From contig JAEXGT010000064.1 of NCBI GenBank assembly GCA_023450615.1, positions 1-24,659 of the forward strand: a stretch of DNA of 24,659 bases, read 5' to 3'. Under the pieces are notes generated by a model that saw only the letters and a program-made list of their open reading frames with translations, was not told the DNA's origin and did not search any database. Shown piece by piece: positions 8,205-15,218 of this stretch. The position numbers and the translations under genes are program-made. Each line of letters begins with the position of its first letter. The stretch's first letter is position 1. Source of the stretch: Pseudomonadota bacterium (lineage in GTDB: Bacteria; Pseudomonadota; Alphaproteobacteria; Rhizobiales; Beijerinckiaceae).

Positions 8205-9086
8205 TCACTCCGTCGGCTGGGGAGGAGGGCCTCCCTCCTTCACGCCCAGCGCATCGGCCAGCCGCATCTTGGCGGAGCCCGGCGCGAGAGGTTTCTGCTG
8301 GCTCTCATGCGGTGTCCAGCCGGAGAGCCAGACGATCTCGAAGGTCGCGGGAATGCGCCCGTCAGGGTCGGCAAAGCGCTCGGCATAGATTTCGGCAGCG
8401 CGGATCAATGTCCCGCGCTTCAGGGGCACGCGGCGGCGGTCGTTCAGCGCGTTGGTCAGACCCATGGCGCGCAGGTCGCGCATGAGCGCGAAGGCATTGG
8501 CATAGCGCACGCGGATGATGTCCGAATCGGTCACCGGCAACGCGAAGCCCGCGCGCTGAAGGAGGCCGCCGATATCGCGTAGATCCGCAAAAGGCGCCAC
8601 GCGCGGGCTGACCCCATCCTCCAGCTCCGCCTCGGCCTGGGTGATGGCCTGGCGCAATTCATTCAGCGTCGAACCGCCAAGCAGCGCCCCGACGAACAGG
8701 CCATCGGGCTTGAGCGCACGGCGGATCTGAATGAGCGCCCCGGGCAGGTCGTTGACGCCCTGAAGCGCCAGGAGGGACACGGCCAGGTCAAACATTCCGC
8801 CGGAAAAAGGAAGCCGCTCCTCATCGCCGAGCACGCTGCCCGGCTCAGGCGTGGGCGAAAGGCGCACGACCTTCTCCGTCAAACCGCTGCGCAGCAGGGC
8901 ATCCGCTGCCGCAGGCGTCGGCGTTCCGACATCGAGGGCGAGCGGGAAGGACCGCAGCACCGTCCCGAGCCGCTCCTGCAGATCCTCGACGCTGCGGGCC
9001 AGAAGAAAATCGGCATAGCCGGCCTTCAGGGCGCGGGCGAGGCGCTGGCGGACGAGGGCGCGGTCGAAGACGAGAGGTGTGTTCAT
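8205..9086 (-). CDS. NDUFAF5-like SAM-dependent methyltransferase-fold protein
   Basis: The 293-residue protein resembles the alphaproteobacterial relatives of mitochondrial NDUFAF5/BioC-like proteins. Evidence: the opening VFDRALVRQRLARA, the helix YADFLLARSVEDLQERL, and the methyltransferase core with FDLAVSLLALQGVNDLPGAL (99-118) followed by IRRALKPDGLF. In mitochondria NDUFAF5 helps assemble respiratory complex I and hydroxylates an arginine of NDUFS7; a similar role here is inference. The nucleotide-binding loop reads LALDVGTPTPAAADAL (49-64), so the usual GxGxG pattern is reduced to one glycine. The C-terminus ends in a Pro/Gly-rich tail. It is in a same-strand run with the MpaB-like gene upstream and the DUF427 gene downstream. 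Confidence 0.82.
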   Translation of the reverse strand: MNTPLVFDRALVRQRLARALKAGYADFLLARSVEDLQERLGTVLRSFPLALDVGTPTPAAADALLRSGLTEKVVRLSPTPEPGSVLGDEERLPFSGGMFDLAVSLLALQGVNDLPGALIQIRRALKPDGLFVGALLGGSTLNELRQAITQAEAELEDGVSPRVAPFADLRDIGGLLQRAGFALPVTDSDIIRVRYANAFALMRDLRAMGLTNALNDRRRVPLKRGTLIRAAEIYAERFADPDGRIPATFEIVWLSGWTPHESQQKPLAPGSAKMRLADALGVKEGGPPPQPTE

Positions 9087-9173
9087 AAGGCGCTGGATAT
9101 GGCGTGGAACGCGACGAGCGCCAAGAGATTTCGTGCCGAGAGATTTTCAAAGTGCGGGAGCCGATACCCTGGA

Positions 9174-10085
9174 TCAATAGAGATACGTGTCGGGCAAGCC
9201 GAGACGGCGGCAGGATTGGACGGCGGGCGAGGACGGCAGAACGATCCTGTCGGCTGCTTTCGCCATGGCGCGCACGAGCGAGCGTTCGACCGAATTGAGG
9301 CTCCATTCCTCACCCAGCTCCAATCGCACGCGGACCCATGGCGGCAGGATCCCGACGGCAGCCTTGATCAGCACACGCTGCACCGGACGCGCCGGAGCCG
9401 GCAGGATCGGAGCCTTCTTCATGATGTCGAGGAATTCGAAGACGATGGGCGAGGGCGCGAGCCGCGACTTCATCGCGTCGAACAGGATGTCGAGCTCGCG
9501 CTGCGATGCGGGCGCTCCAAAGGCTCCGTAAAGCCGCGCGGCGGGAGCGGATTCGGTGAACAGGGCCACCCGTTCATGCGCGGTCAGGTTTCGCACATAG
9601 GCATGATAGGCCTCCGTGAAGCCGAAGCCCGCCGTTGACTGAACCCAGTCGAGCAAGACCGGGTCGTTGGCCCGATAGGCCTCGCCCTCGCGTGTCTGCC
9701 CGACCACGCGGTCATGCCGCCTGACCACGCCTGCAATCATCGCCTCCGCCTTGCTGCGCGGACCGTAGATCGTCACCATGGCGGCAAGGCCGGTTCGCTG
9801 CATCCGGTTGAGCGGATCCGTTCGGAAGCTGCTGTGCTGCCATACGCCGTCACGCACGCGCGGCTCGCCGAATTCAAGCAGAACCGCCGTTATACCTCCG
9901 ATGAAAACGGAGACAGGGTTCTTGAAGATACGCCACGAAACGGATTCAGCGGGAGCCAGTGCAGGCTCAAGGCGCGGCGTGGCGAAGTCGAATGTCTGAA
10001 CAGGCTGAAGCAGCGAGCGCGCATAGCCATCGATCTGGCGCTGAAGCGGCCTCGGCAGAGGAATGACGCTTGAATCGTATGGCAC
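9174..10085 (-). CDS. Oxygenase MpaB-like / DUF2236 family protein
   Basis: This 303-residue protein fits the DUF2236 family, which includes the mycophenolic acid enzyme MpaB and the rubber oxygenase Lcp, both haem-binding proteins. Recognisable segments are the N-terminal block AVLLEFGEPRVRDGV (~89-103), the nearby WQHSSF with a candidate haem-ligand histidine, and the central VLLDWVQSTAGFGFTEAYHAY. There is no signal peptide. MpaB-like members occur widely in bacteria, mostly without known substrates. It begins the five-gene minus-strand run and is separated from the upstream L,D-transpeptidase gene by a terminator, so its promoter should lie in 10086-10160. Family call is good; reaction unknown. 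Confidence 0.8.
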   Translation of the reverse strand: MPYDSSVIPLPRPLQRQIDGYARSLLQPVQTFDFATPRLEPALAPAESVSWRIFKNPVSVFIGGITAVLLEFGEPRVRDGVWQHSSFRTDPLNRMQRTGLAAMVTIYGPRSKAEAMIAGVVRRHDRVVGQTREGEAYRANDPVLLDWVQSTAGFGFTEAYHAYVRNLTAHERVALFTESAPAARLYGAFGAPASQRELDILFDAMKSRLAPSPIVFEFLDIMKKAPILPAPARPVQRVLIKAAVGILPPWVRVRLELGEEWSLNSVERSLVRAMAKAADRIVLPSSPAVQSCRRLGLPDTYLY

Positions 10086-10166
10086 CAGAAGAACCTCCGC
10101 TTCTTCAATTCATCGAAGGGCGGGAGGTTGCTTGGCCTTGTCTTCAGTTGGCATGACGCCAAAGGA

Positions 10167-10191
10167 AAAGCCCGCCGATCCGGCGGGCTTT
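10167..10191 (-). terminator. Rho-independent terminator after the L,D-transpeptidase gene
   Basis: An 11-bp stem (10167-10177 with 10181-10191, AAAGCCCGCCG against CGGCGGGCTTT) with a 3-base loop is followed on the minus strand by CTTTTCC. It lies 23 bases past the stop of the gene at 10215, separating it from the MpaB-like gene. Confidence 0.87.
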
Positions 10192-10214
10192 CGTGTTTCG
10201 ATAGAGAGTGCCGC

Positions 10215-11402
10215 TTAGTCCCTGACCTGCGCCACTTCGGCAACGGGCTTCGAGGAGGTGCTGAAGAGGTCCGTCACGTTGCTGAACATCTTCTTGTAGA
10301 AGGGCGTCTCGTCGGAAGCCGCAACCGTGGCAGCGGCGGGGGCTGCTGCGACCACGCGCCGAGCTGTGGCGACGGCCCGGGGCTGCGGAGCCTCGACCGG
10401 CGCTTCCCGCATGGAAGCGAAGGCGAGGGCAGTGGTCGGGGCCTCGATCTGCTCGCGGCCGCTGTCGTCGAGAGCGATCTGCTGCGGGCCGGAGGCGATG
10501 CCTTCGGTGCGGCTCACATAGCCGAGCCTGCTGTCGGTCACGCCGGAGGCGTTGGCGAGCGCCGTGCGGAAGGATTCGTGGGTGTCGCCGTCATGATAGA
10601 CGAGCTTGACCGGCTTCGTGCCCTTGGCGACGAGCTCCGCCACTTCCTGCTCGTCCTGAGCGTGCTTCTGCGCCACGGCCGCTACGACGGTGGGATCGGC
10701 GTTGAACTGGTAGCGGCGGCCGGCCACGGATACCGGAACCTCTTCCTTCGTCACCTCGAAGGTGTCCGAACCTTCCTTCAGGTTCTTCCAGAAGGTGATG
10801 TTCGGGTCGAGGCGGTGCTTGGCCAGATTCTGGGCCGTCATCCGGAACGGATAGGACTGGAACTGAACGGCGCGCTGGCCGCTGGCGAAAGCCTCGCGTG
10901 CGATGGAATAGATCTCGGCGATGTTCTGGTCCGTCATGGCGAAGCAGCCGCGCGAGGAGCACGAGCCATGGACCATGATGTCGCCGCCGTTGCGCCCGAG
11001 CGAGCGGTCGAATGCGTTCGGGTAGCCGGTGTCGAACGACAGGTAATAGTTGGAATTGGGGTTCATCTGCGCCGGGGTGACCGTGTAGAAGCCTTCCGGC
11101 ACCTGACGGTCGCCTTCCCGGGTCTTGGGGCCGAGCTGGCCCGACCAACGGCAGATGGGATAGGTCTTGAGCAGGTCGTATTTACCGTTCGATCCACGCT
11201 TCCAGACCTCCAGCTCCGATTCCTTCTTGTAGGCCCGGATCAGGATGGGATCTTCCTTGCTCATGCCCTTGGAGGACATGAGGGCCATGGCAGCCGACGG
11301 AATCGGCTGAAGATGGCGCGTGGAACCTTGGGTGAGATTACCGTCTTGGCAGGCAGCAAGCGCGAGCGTCAGGCTCGCGGCCATAGCAATACGCTTCAAC
11401 AT
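10215..11402 (-). CDS. Lipoprotein murein L,D-transpeptidase, YafK-type YkuD domain
   Basis: Such enzymes form 3-3 crosslinks in peptidoglycan or join envelope proteins to it. From the start at 11402 the 395-residue product has a lipoprotein signal with lipobox LALAAC (Cys18; Gln at +2 favours the outer membrane). The catalytic YkuD motif is at 145-153: His145-Gly, then SSRGC with Cys153, followed by FAMTDQNIAEIY as in YafK. About 170 residues after the catalytic domain end in an Ala/Val/Pro-rich stretch and the tail FYKKMFSNVTDLFSTSS. The ORF could start at 11438, but then the lipobox lies 12 residues further in. A terminator follows, and a cluster of TTAA sequences at 11458-11483 lies in its upstream region. 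Catalysis is well supported; the acceptor is unknown. Confidence 0.9.
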   Translation of the reverse strand: MLKRIAMAASLTLALAACQDGNLTQGSTRHLQPIPSAAMALMSSKGMSKEDPILIRAYKKESELEVWKRGSNGKYDLLKTYPICRWSGQLGPKTREGDRQVPEGFYTVTPAQMNPNSNYYLSFDTGYPNAFDRSLGRNGGDIMVHGSCSSRGCFAMTDQNIAEIYSIAREAFASGQRAVQFQSYPFRMTAQNLAKHRLDPNITFWKNLKEGSDTFEVTKEEVPVSVAGRRYQFNADPTVVAAVAQKHAQDEQEVAELVAKGTKPVKLVYHDGDTHESFRTALANASGVTDSRLGYVSRTEGIASGPQQIALDDSGREQIEAPTTALAFASMREAPVEAPQPRAVATARRVVAAAPAAATVAASDETPFYKKMFSNVTDLFSTSSKPVAEVAQVRD

Positions 11403-11571
11403 GGGGGACCCCGCGTTCTCTCTCTGAGCTGTCGGCATGATTGCCTGACAGTTCCCCTTAACCCTTAAATCGTTAGCCTTAACTGGCCCTTACTGCAAGC
11501 GGGACCATGATGTCGCGATGGTTAGTGAAAGGTAAAATCCACCTGTCTAGGGAATTTTTGCTGGGTTTATC

Positions 11572-11596
11572 CTCCTAAAGGGGCATCCCTTAGGAG
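11572..11596. other. Hairpin in the accA / L,D-transpeptidase gap
   Basis: CTCCTAA(A)GGG pairs with CCCTTAGGAG: a 10-bp stem with one bulged A and loop GCAT. No T-run follows on either strand. It lies in the 265-bp gap 11403-11667, about 70 bases beyond the end of accA, and could be an mRNA-end structure or part of an untranslated RNA. Confidence 0.4.
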
Positions 11597-11615
11597 AAGA
11601 AGGCTTCGAAAGCTT

Positions 11616-11647
11616 CAGGGCCGCCTTTCCGGAGAAGGGCGGCCCTG
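11616..11647 (-). terminator. Probable terminator hairpin after accA
   Basis: CAGGGCCGCC (11616-11625) pairs perfectly with GGCGGCCCTG (11638-11647) around a 12-base loop, starting 20 bases past the accA stop. The tail read on the minus strand (AAGCTTTCG) is not T-rich, so termination efficiency is uncertain. Confidence 0.6.
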
Positions 11648-11667
11648 CTGCGAATCCTTGAAGTTGC

Positions 11668-12621
11668 TTAGAGCTTGCGGCCGATGTTGAGGAACTTCTC
11701 GGCCCGATGGTCCCGAATCTCGGCGGGGCCCATATTGCCGAGGTCGTGGAGAGCCTCCTCAATGGCGTTCCCGGCAGCCTGGATGGCGGCCTGCGGGTCC
11801 CGGTGGGCGCCGCCCACGGGCTCGGTCACGATGCCGTCGATGATTCCCAGCCGCAGGAGGTCCTGGGCGGTGATCTTCATGTTGGTGGCGGCGTCCTGGG
11901 CCCGGGCCGCGTCGCGCCAGAGGATCGAGGCCGCGCCTTCGGGCGAGATCACGCTGTAGATGGCGTGCTCCATCATCAGCACCTTGTTGGCCGTGGCGAT
12001 AGCGATCGCGCCGCCGGAGCCGCCCTCGCCGATGACGAGAGAGACGTTCGGCACGCCAAGGCCCAGCTGCGCCTCGGTCGAGCGGGCGATGGCCTCGGCC
12101 TGCCCGCGCTCCTCCGCCTCGATGCCCGGATAGGCGCCTGCGGTATCCACGAAGGACAGGACCGGCAGGCCGAAGCGGTCGGCCATTTCCATCAGGCGCA
12201 CGGCCTTGCGGTAGCCCTCGGGGCGGGCCATGCCGAAATTGTGCCGGATACGGGTTTCCGTGTTGTGGCCCTTCTCCTGGCCCAGCACGCAGACGGGCTG
12301 GCCCCGGAACCGGCCGAAGCCGGCGAGGATGGCCTCGTCTTCGGCGAACTTGCGGTCGCCGGACAAAGGCGTGAACTCGGTGATCAGACCCGCGCAGTAA
12401 TCGACGAAGTGAGGCCGCTGCGGATGGCGCGCAACCAGCGTCTTCTGCCAGGGGGTGAGCTTGGAGTAGAGGTCCTTGAGGGCGTCCGCCGCCTTGGCTT
12501 CCAGGCGCGAGACGTCATCGGAGATGGACACGGCATTGCCGTTCTCTCCCAAGGCCCGGAGCTCTTCGACCTTCGCCTCAAGCTCGGCGACGGGCTTTTC
12601 GAAATCGAGATAACTGCGCAT
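11668..12621 (-). CDS. accA: Acetyl-CoA carboxylase carboxyltransferase subunit alpha
   Basis: AccA pairs with AccD to move carboxyl from carboxybiotin to acetyl-CoA, making malonyl-CoA for fatty acid synthesis. The 317-residue length is normal. Landmarks include the N-terminal coiled segment YLDFEKPVAELEAKVEEL, the central GQEKGHNTETRIRHNFGM, PEGYRKAVRLMEMADRFGLP, the oxyanion-hole region VIGEGGSGGAIAI and SPEGAASILWRD. There is no strong ribosome-binding site before the ATG (12619-12621). It is on the minus strand, downstream of an unrelated methyltransferase gene with a 123-bp gap, so it probably has its own promoter. accD is not in the window. Confidence 0.97.
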   Translation of the reverse strand: MRSYLDFEKPVAELEAKVEELRALGENGNAVSISDDVSRLEAKAADALKDLYSKLTPWQKTLVARHPQRPHFVDYCAGLITEFTPLSGDRKFAEDEAILAGFGRFRGQPVCVLGQEKGHNTETRIRHNFGMARPEGYRKAVRLMEMADRFGLPVLSFVDTAGAYPGIEAEERGQAEAIARSTEAQLGLGVPNVSLVIGEGGSGGAIAIATANKVLMMEHAIYSVISPEGAASILWRDAARAQDAATNMKITAQDLLRLGIIDGIVTEPVGGAHRDPQAAIQAAGNAIEEALHDLGNMGPAEIRDHRAEKFLNIGRKL

Positions 12622-12744
12622 TAGACTCTATGGAAAATGAGGCCAGCGTGACTGAGTAGCCTCGCCGGGACGGGGCGGACACTGGCGATTCAGGGCCTCC
12701 AAGTCAAGTTGAGGCCAGCTTTACTCCCCCAAAACCCGGCAAAA

Positions 12745-13488
12745 TCAAGGAGGATCCCCGATCCGGGAGGCAGCTGCCGGTACGAAAATCGGAGCGCTGC
12801 GTCGCGTCCGGCGCACCGCCATGACCGTTCCGGGGCGATAGAGCTGCTTGGTGGCCTCCACGATGTGAAGGCCCGCGAAGGGCAGGGAGAAGCCCGCGCC
12901 GATGCTCTCCCAGGCCTGGGCGGTGCCGAGCACGAGGCGGCTCGTGAGGGGTGGGACGTAGAGCGTTTCCGCCCAGCCTTCCGGCGAGAACCAGGTCTGG
13001 CGCATCAGGCTTTTCAGCTGTGAGCGGCTATAGGGCTGGCCGTAGCCGAACGGGGTCGTGTCCATGCGGGCCCAGAGGCCGCGCCGGTTGGGGGCCACCA
13101 TGACGATGCGGCCGCCCGGCGTCAGGATGCGCCAGATCTCGTGCAGAAGCTCGCTCGGGCTTTCCACCGTCTCGAGCGCATGGACCACGAGCACCCGGTC
13201 GATGGAGGCATCGGGCAGGGGCATCATGAGCGGGTCGACGAGGGCCGAGGCCGAGGCTCCCGTGCTCGGCCAGTTCACCACGCCCTGGTTGGCTGGCATG
13301 AAGGCGATGGTCCGCTCGGCCTCGCTACGGGCAGCCGACAGATAGGGCGGCGCATAGCCGAGGCCGAGCACGCGCAGGCCCGTCAGATGTCCCCAGAAGC
13401 GGTTGATGGCCCTTCCGACATAACGGCGGGTCACGGTCCCGAGAGGACTCGCGTAGAAGCTGCGCAGATCGGTGATGTCGATGCTCAT
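12745..13488 (-). CDS. Class I SAM-dependent methyltransferase
   Basis: The 247-residue product has a methyltransferase_11 core. Motif I is LRVLGLGYAPPYL (38-50), the acidic strand region is ASIDRVLVVHALETVE, and the post-motif block is LLHEIWRILTPGGRIVMVAPNRRGLWAR. The N-terminus (SFYASPLGTVTRRYVGRAI) and the C-terminal basic tail are typical of an alphaproteobacterial family that often sits head-to-head with glyoxalase II, as here. The substrate is unknown. The ORF could begin at 13524 (MPKRIERHSDEA extension). I prefer 13488 because the family normally starts around MSxDIxDLRxFY and GAGG lies just upstream, though only 2 bases away, so the start is uncertain. Confidence 0.85.
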   Translation of the reverse strand: MSIDITDLRSFYASPLGTVTRRYVGRAINRFWGHLTGLRVLGLGYAPPYLSAARSEAERTIAFMPANQGVVNWPSTGASASALVDPLMMPLPDASIDRVLVVHALETVESPSELLHEIWRILTPGGRIVMVAPNRRGLWARMDTTPFGYGQPYSRSQLKSLMRQTWFSPEGWAETLYVPPLTSRLVLGTAQAWESIGAGFSLPFAGLHIVEATKQLYRPGTVMAVRRTRRSAPIFVPAAASRIGDPP

Positions 13489-13605
13489 GGCCTCGTCAGA
13501 ATGCCTCTCGATCCGTTTCGGCATGACATGCCGATGGATTAGGGTCTGGTTTCATAAGCCGAGTGTTCCATGATAGCTCAAAGCTCATCAAGACAGGGTC
13601 CCTCG

Positions 13606-14373
13606 ATGTCAGCTCAGATTCACGCCTTTCTCTGCCTGCAGGACAATATCGGTGTTCTGATCCACGATCCCAATACCGGCGCCTGCGCCGCCATCGACGC
13701 GCCGGAAGAGGGGCCGATTCTCGCGGCTCTGGCTGAAAAAGGATGGACGCTCACCGATATCCTCGTCACTCATCGCCACAGCGATCACGTGCAGGCTGTC
13801 GATGCCCTGAAGCAGCGTACCGGCTGCCGGGTCGTGGCGCCGGCGCAAGCGCGCGAGGCCGTGCCCTCCGCCGATCTATGGGTGCGAGAGGGCGACGGCG
13901 TGCTGGTGGGCACCCTCGAAGCACGGGTTCTCGAAACGCCCGGCCATTGCGCGGATCATGTTTCATACTGGTTCGAGCAGGACGGTGTGCTGTTTGCGGG
14001 CGATACGCTCTTCACCCTCGGCTGCGGTCGCATGTTCGAGGGCACCTATGCCGGTTTCTGGAAGTCGCTGCAGCGGCTTGCCGCTTTGCCTGACGACACG
14101 CAGGTCTATTGCGGGCATGACTATACGCTCTCCAACGCGCGCTTCGCGCTCGCAGCCGATCCCGGCAATGCGGCGCTGAAGGCGCGTGTGAGGGAAGCCG
14201 AGCAGGCCAAGGCGCAAGGCCGCTTCCTGGTGCCGTCGACCATCGGACAGGAGAAGGTGACCAATCCTTTCCTGCGCGCTGGAGAGCCTGAGCTCGCGAA
14301 AAGCGTTCATAAGGAAGGTGCTGCGCCGGTCGAGGTCTTCCAATCCTTGCGGGAATGGAAGAACACGTTCTGA
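13606..14373 (+). CDS. gloB: Hydroxyacylglutathione hydrolase (glyoxalase II)
   Basis: GloB hydrolyses S-lactoylglutathione to lactate and glutathione, completing methylglyoxal detoxification. The 255-residue protein is full length and has the metallo-beta-lactamase signature THRHSDH (residues 55-61). Further metal ligands are His114 (PGHCADH), Asp133 (FAGDTLF) and His171 (YCGHDYT). The RMFEGT and C-terminal NPFLR segments belong to the glutathione-binding region. Start 13606 is chosen over 13570 because AGGG precedes it and the family begins at this point. It is divergent from the methyltransferase gene; the GNAT gene follows 30 bp downstream on the same strand and may be cotranscribed. Confidence 0.95.
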   Translation: MSAQIHAFLCLQDNIGVLIHDPNTGACAAIDAPEEGPILAALAEKGWTLTDILVTHRHSDHVQAVDALKQRTGCRVVAPAQAREAVPSADLWVREGDGVLVGTLEARVLETPGHCADHVSYWFEQDGVLFAGDTLFTLGCGRMFEGTYAGFWKSLQRLAALPDDTQVYCGHDYTLSNARFALAADPGNAALKARVREAEQAKAQGRFLVPSTIGQEKVTNPFLRAGEPELAKSVHKEGAAPVEVFQSLREWKNTF

Positions 14374-14403
14374 GGAAGCAATGGCTGCAGGAGCGGTGAG
14401 TCC

Positions 14404-15177
14404 ATGACGGCAAGTCTCATGAACGATCACGGTCTCATCGTCGGGCTTGAGAGCAGGCTCGTGAATGCGTGGCCGTCATTCGACTATCAGGTTTATGACG
14501 GTTGGATCCTGCGTCTTGCCGATGGCTATTCGAAACGCGCCAATTCCGCGACGCCCTTCCTGCCGCATGCCGCTCTCGATGAAGAGCTGATCGATTGCAT
14601 GATCGCACGCTTCGTCGAGGCGAATGTGCGCCCCACCTTCCGCCTCAATGGATTGCAGGCGGCGGATGTGGACGAGCGATTGAGGTTGCGCGGGTTCAAG
14701 GAGATCGAGCCGACGCATGTGCTCGTGGCGCCGATCAAGCAGGGTGATGGCGAGATCGATCGGGAAGTGGAGCTTGTGCCTCACGTGTCGAAACGCTGGG
14801 TGCGCGAGGCTGCCGCTTCTTACGGCGGCGACAAGGCTGACGATGCGACGCTGCTGAAAATCGTCTCCCGCATCCGGCAGAAAGCGGCCTTCGCTACGCT
14901 CAGCCTGGACGAAAAGCCGGTAGCCTGGGGACTCGGCGTGGTGGAGCGCGGCTATCTGGGCCTTTACGACATCGTCGTCGCGCCGGATCTGCGCGGCATC
15001 GGCCTCGGCCGCCGCGTCGTCTCAAGCCTCATGGCCTGGGGATGCGGACAGGGCGCGCACAGCGCCTATCTCCAGGTGCGCGAAGAGAACGAAGTCGCGC
15101 ACTCGCTCTACAAGGCGCTCGGCTTCGAGATCGCCTATCGCTACACGCACCGGGTCATGCCCGGACGGTCCGGTTAA
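14404..15177 (+). CDS. GNAT-family N-acetyltransferase with an N-terminal extension domain
   Basis: The 257-residue protein has a GNAT acetyltransferase domain in its second half: strand YLGLYDIVVAPDLRG then the acetyl-CoA loop R-G-I-G-L-G (197-202), and the closing AHSLYKALGFE segment. Residues 1-120 form a separate region (WPSFDYQVYDGWILRLADGYSKRANS) seen in a subgroup of two-part GNAT proteins. The acceptor substrate is unknown. GGAG sits about 10 bases before the ATG; Met6 lacks a site. It lies downstream of gloB with a 30-bp gap and converges on an EamA carrier gene. Confidence 0.87.
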   Translation: MTASLMNDHGLIVGLESRLVNAWPSFDYQVYDGWILRLADGYSKRANSATPFLPHAALDEELIDCMIARFVEANVRPTFRLNGLQAADVDERLRLRGFKEIEPTHVLVAPIKQGDGEIDREVELVPHVSKRWVREAAASYGGDKADDATLLKIVSRIRQKAAFATLSLDEKPVAWGLGVVERGYLGLYDIVVAPDLRGIGLGRRVVSSLMAWGCGQGAHSAYLQVREENEVAHSLYKALGFEIAYRYTHRVMPGRSG

Positions 15178-15218
15178 GGGCTGCTTCAACCGAGATTGCA
15201 GCAGCTCTCTGTTCTGTT

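Noticed and set aside
10128..11468. 446-codon plus-strand frame opposite the L,D-transpeptidase gene
   Set aside because: It has no recognisable domain, is rich in Gly/Arg/His/Asp as antisense frames of GC-rich genes are, and it runs through the terminator at 10167-10191.
11458..11483. Cluster of three TTAA sequences upstream of the L,D-transpeptidase gene as a CtrA site
   Set aside because: CtrA needs TTAA-N7-TTAA; the spacings here are 3 and 10 bases, so the pattern does not fit.
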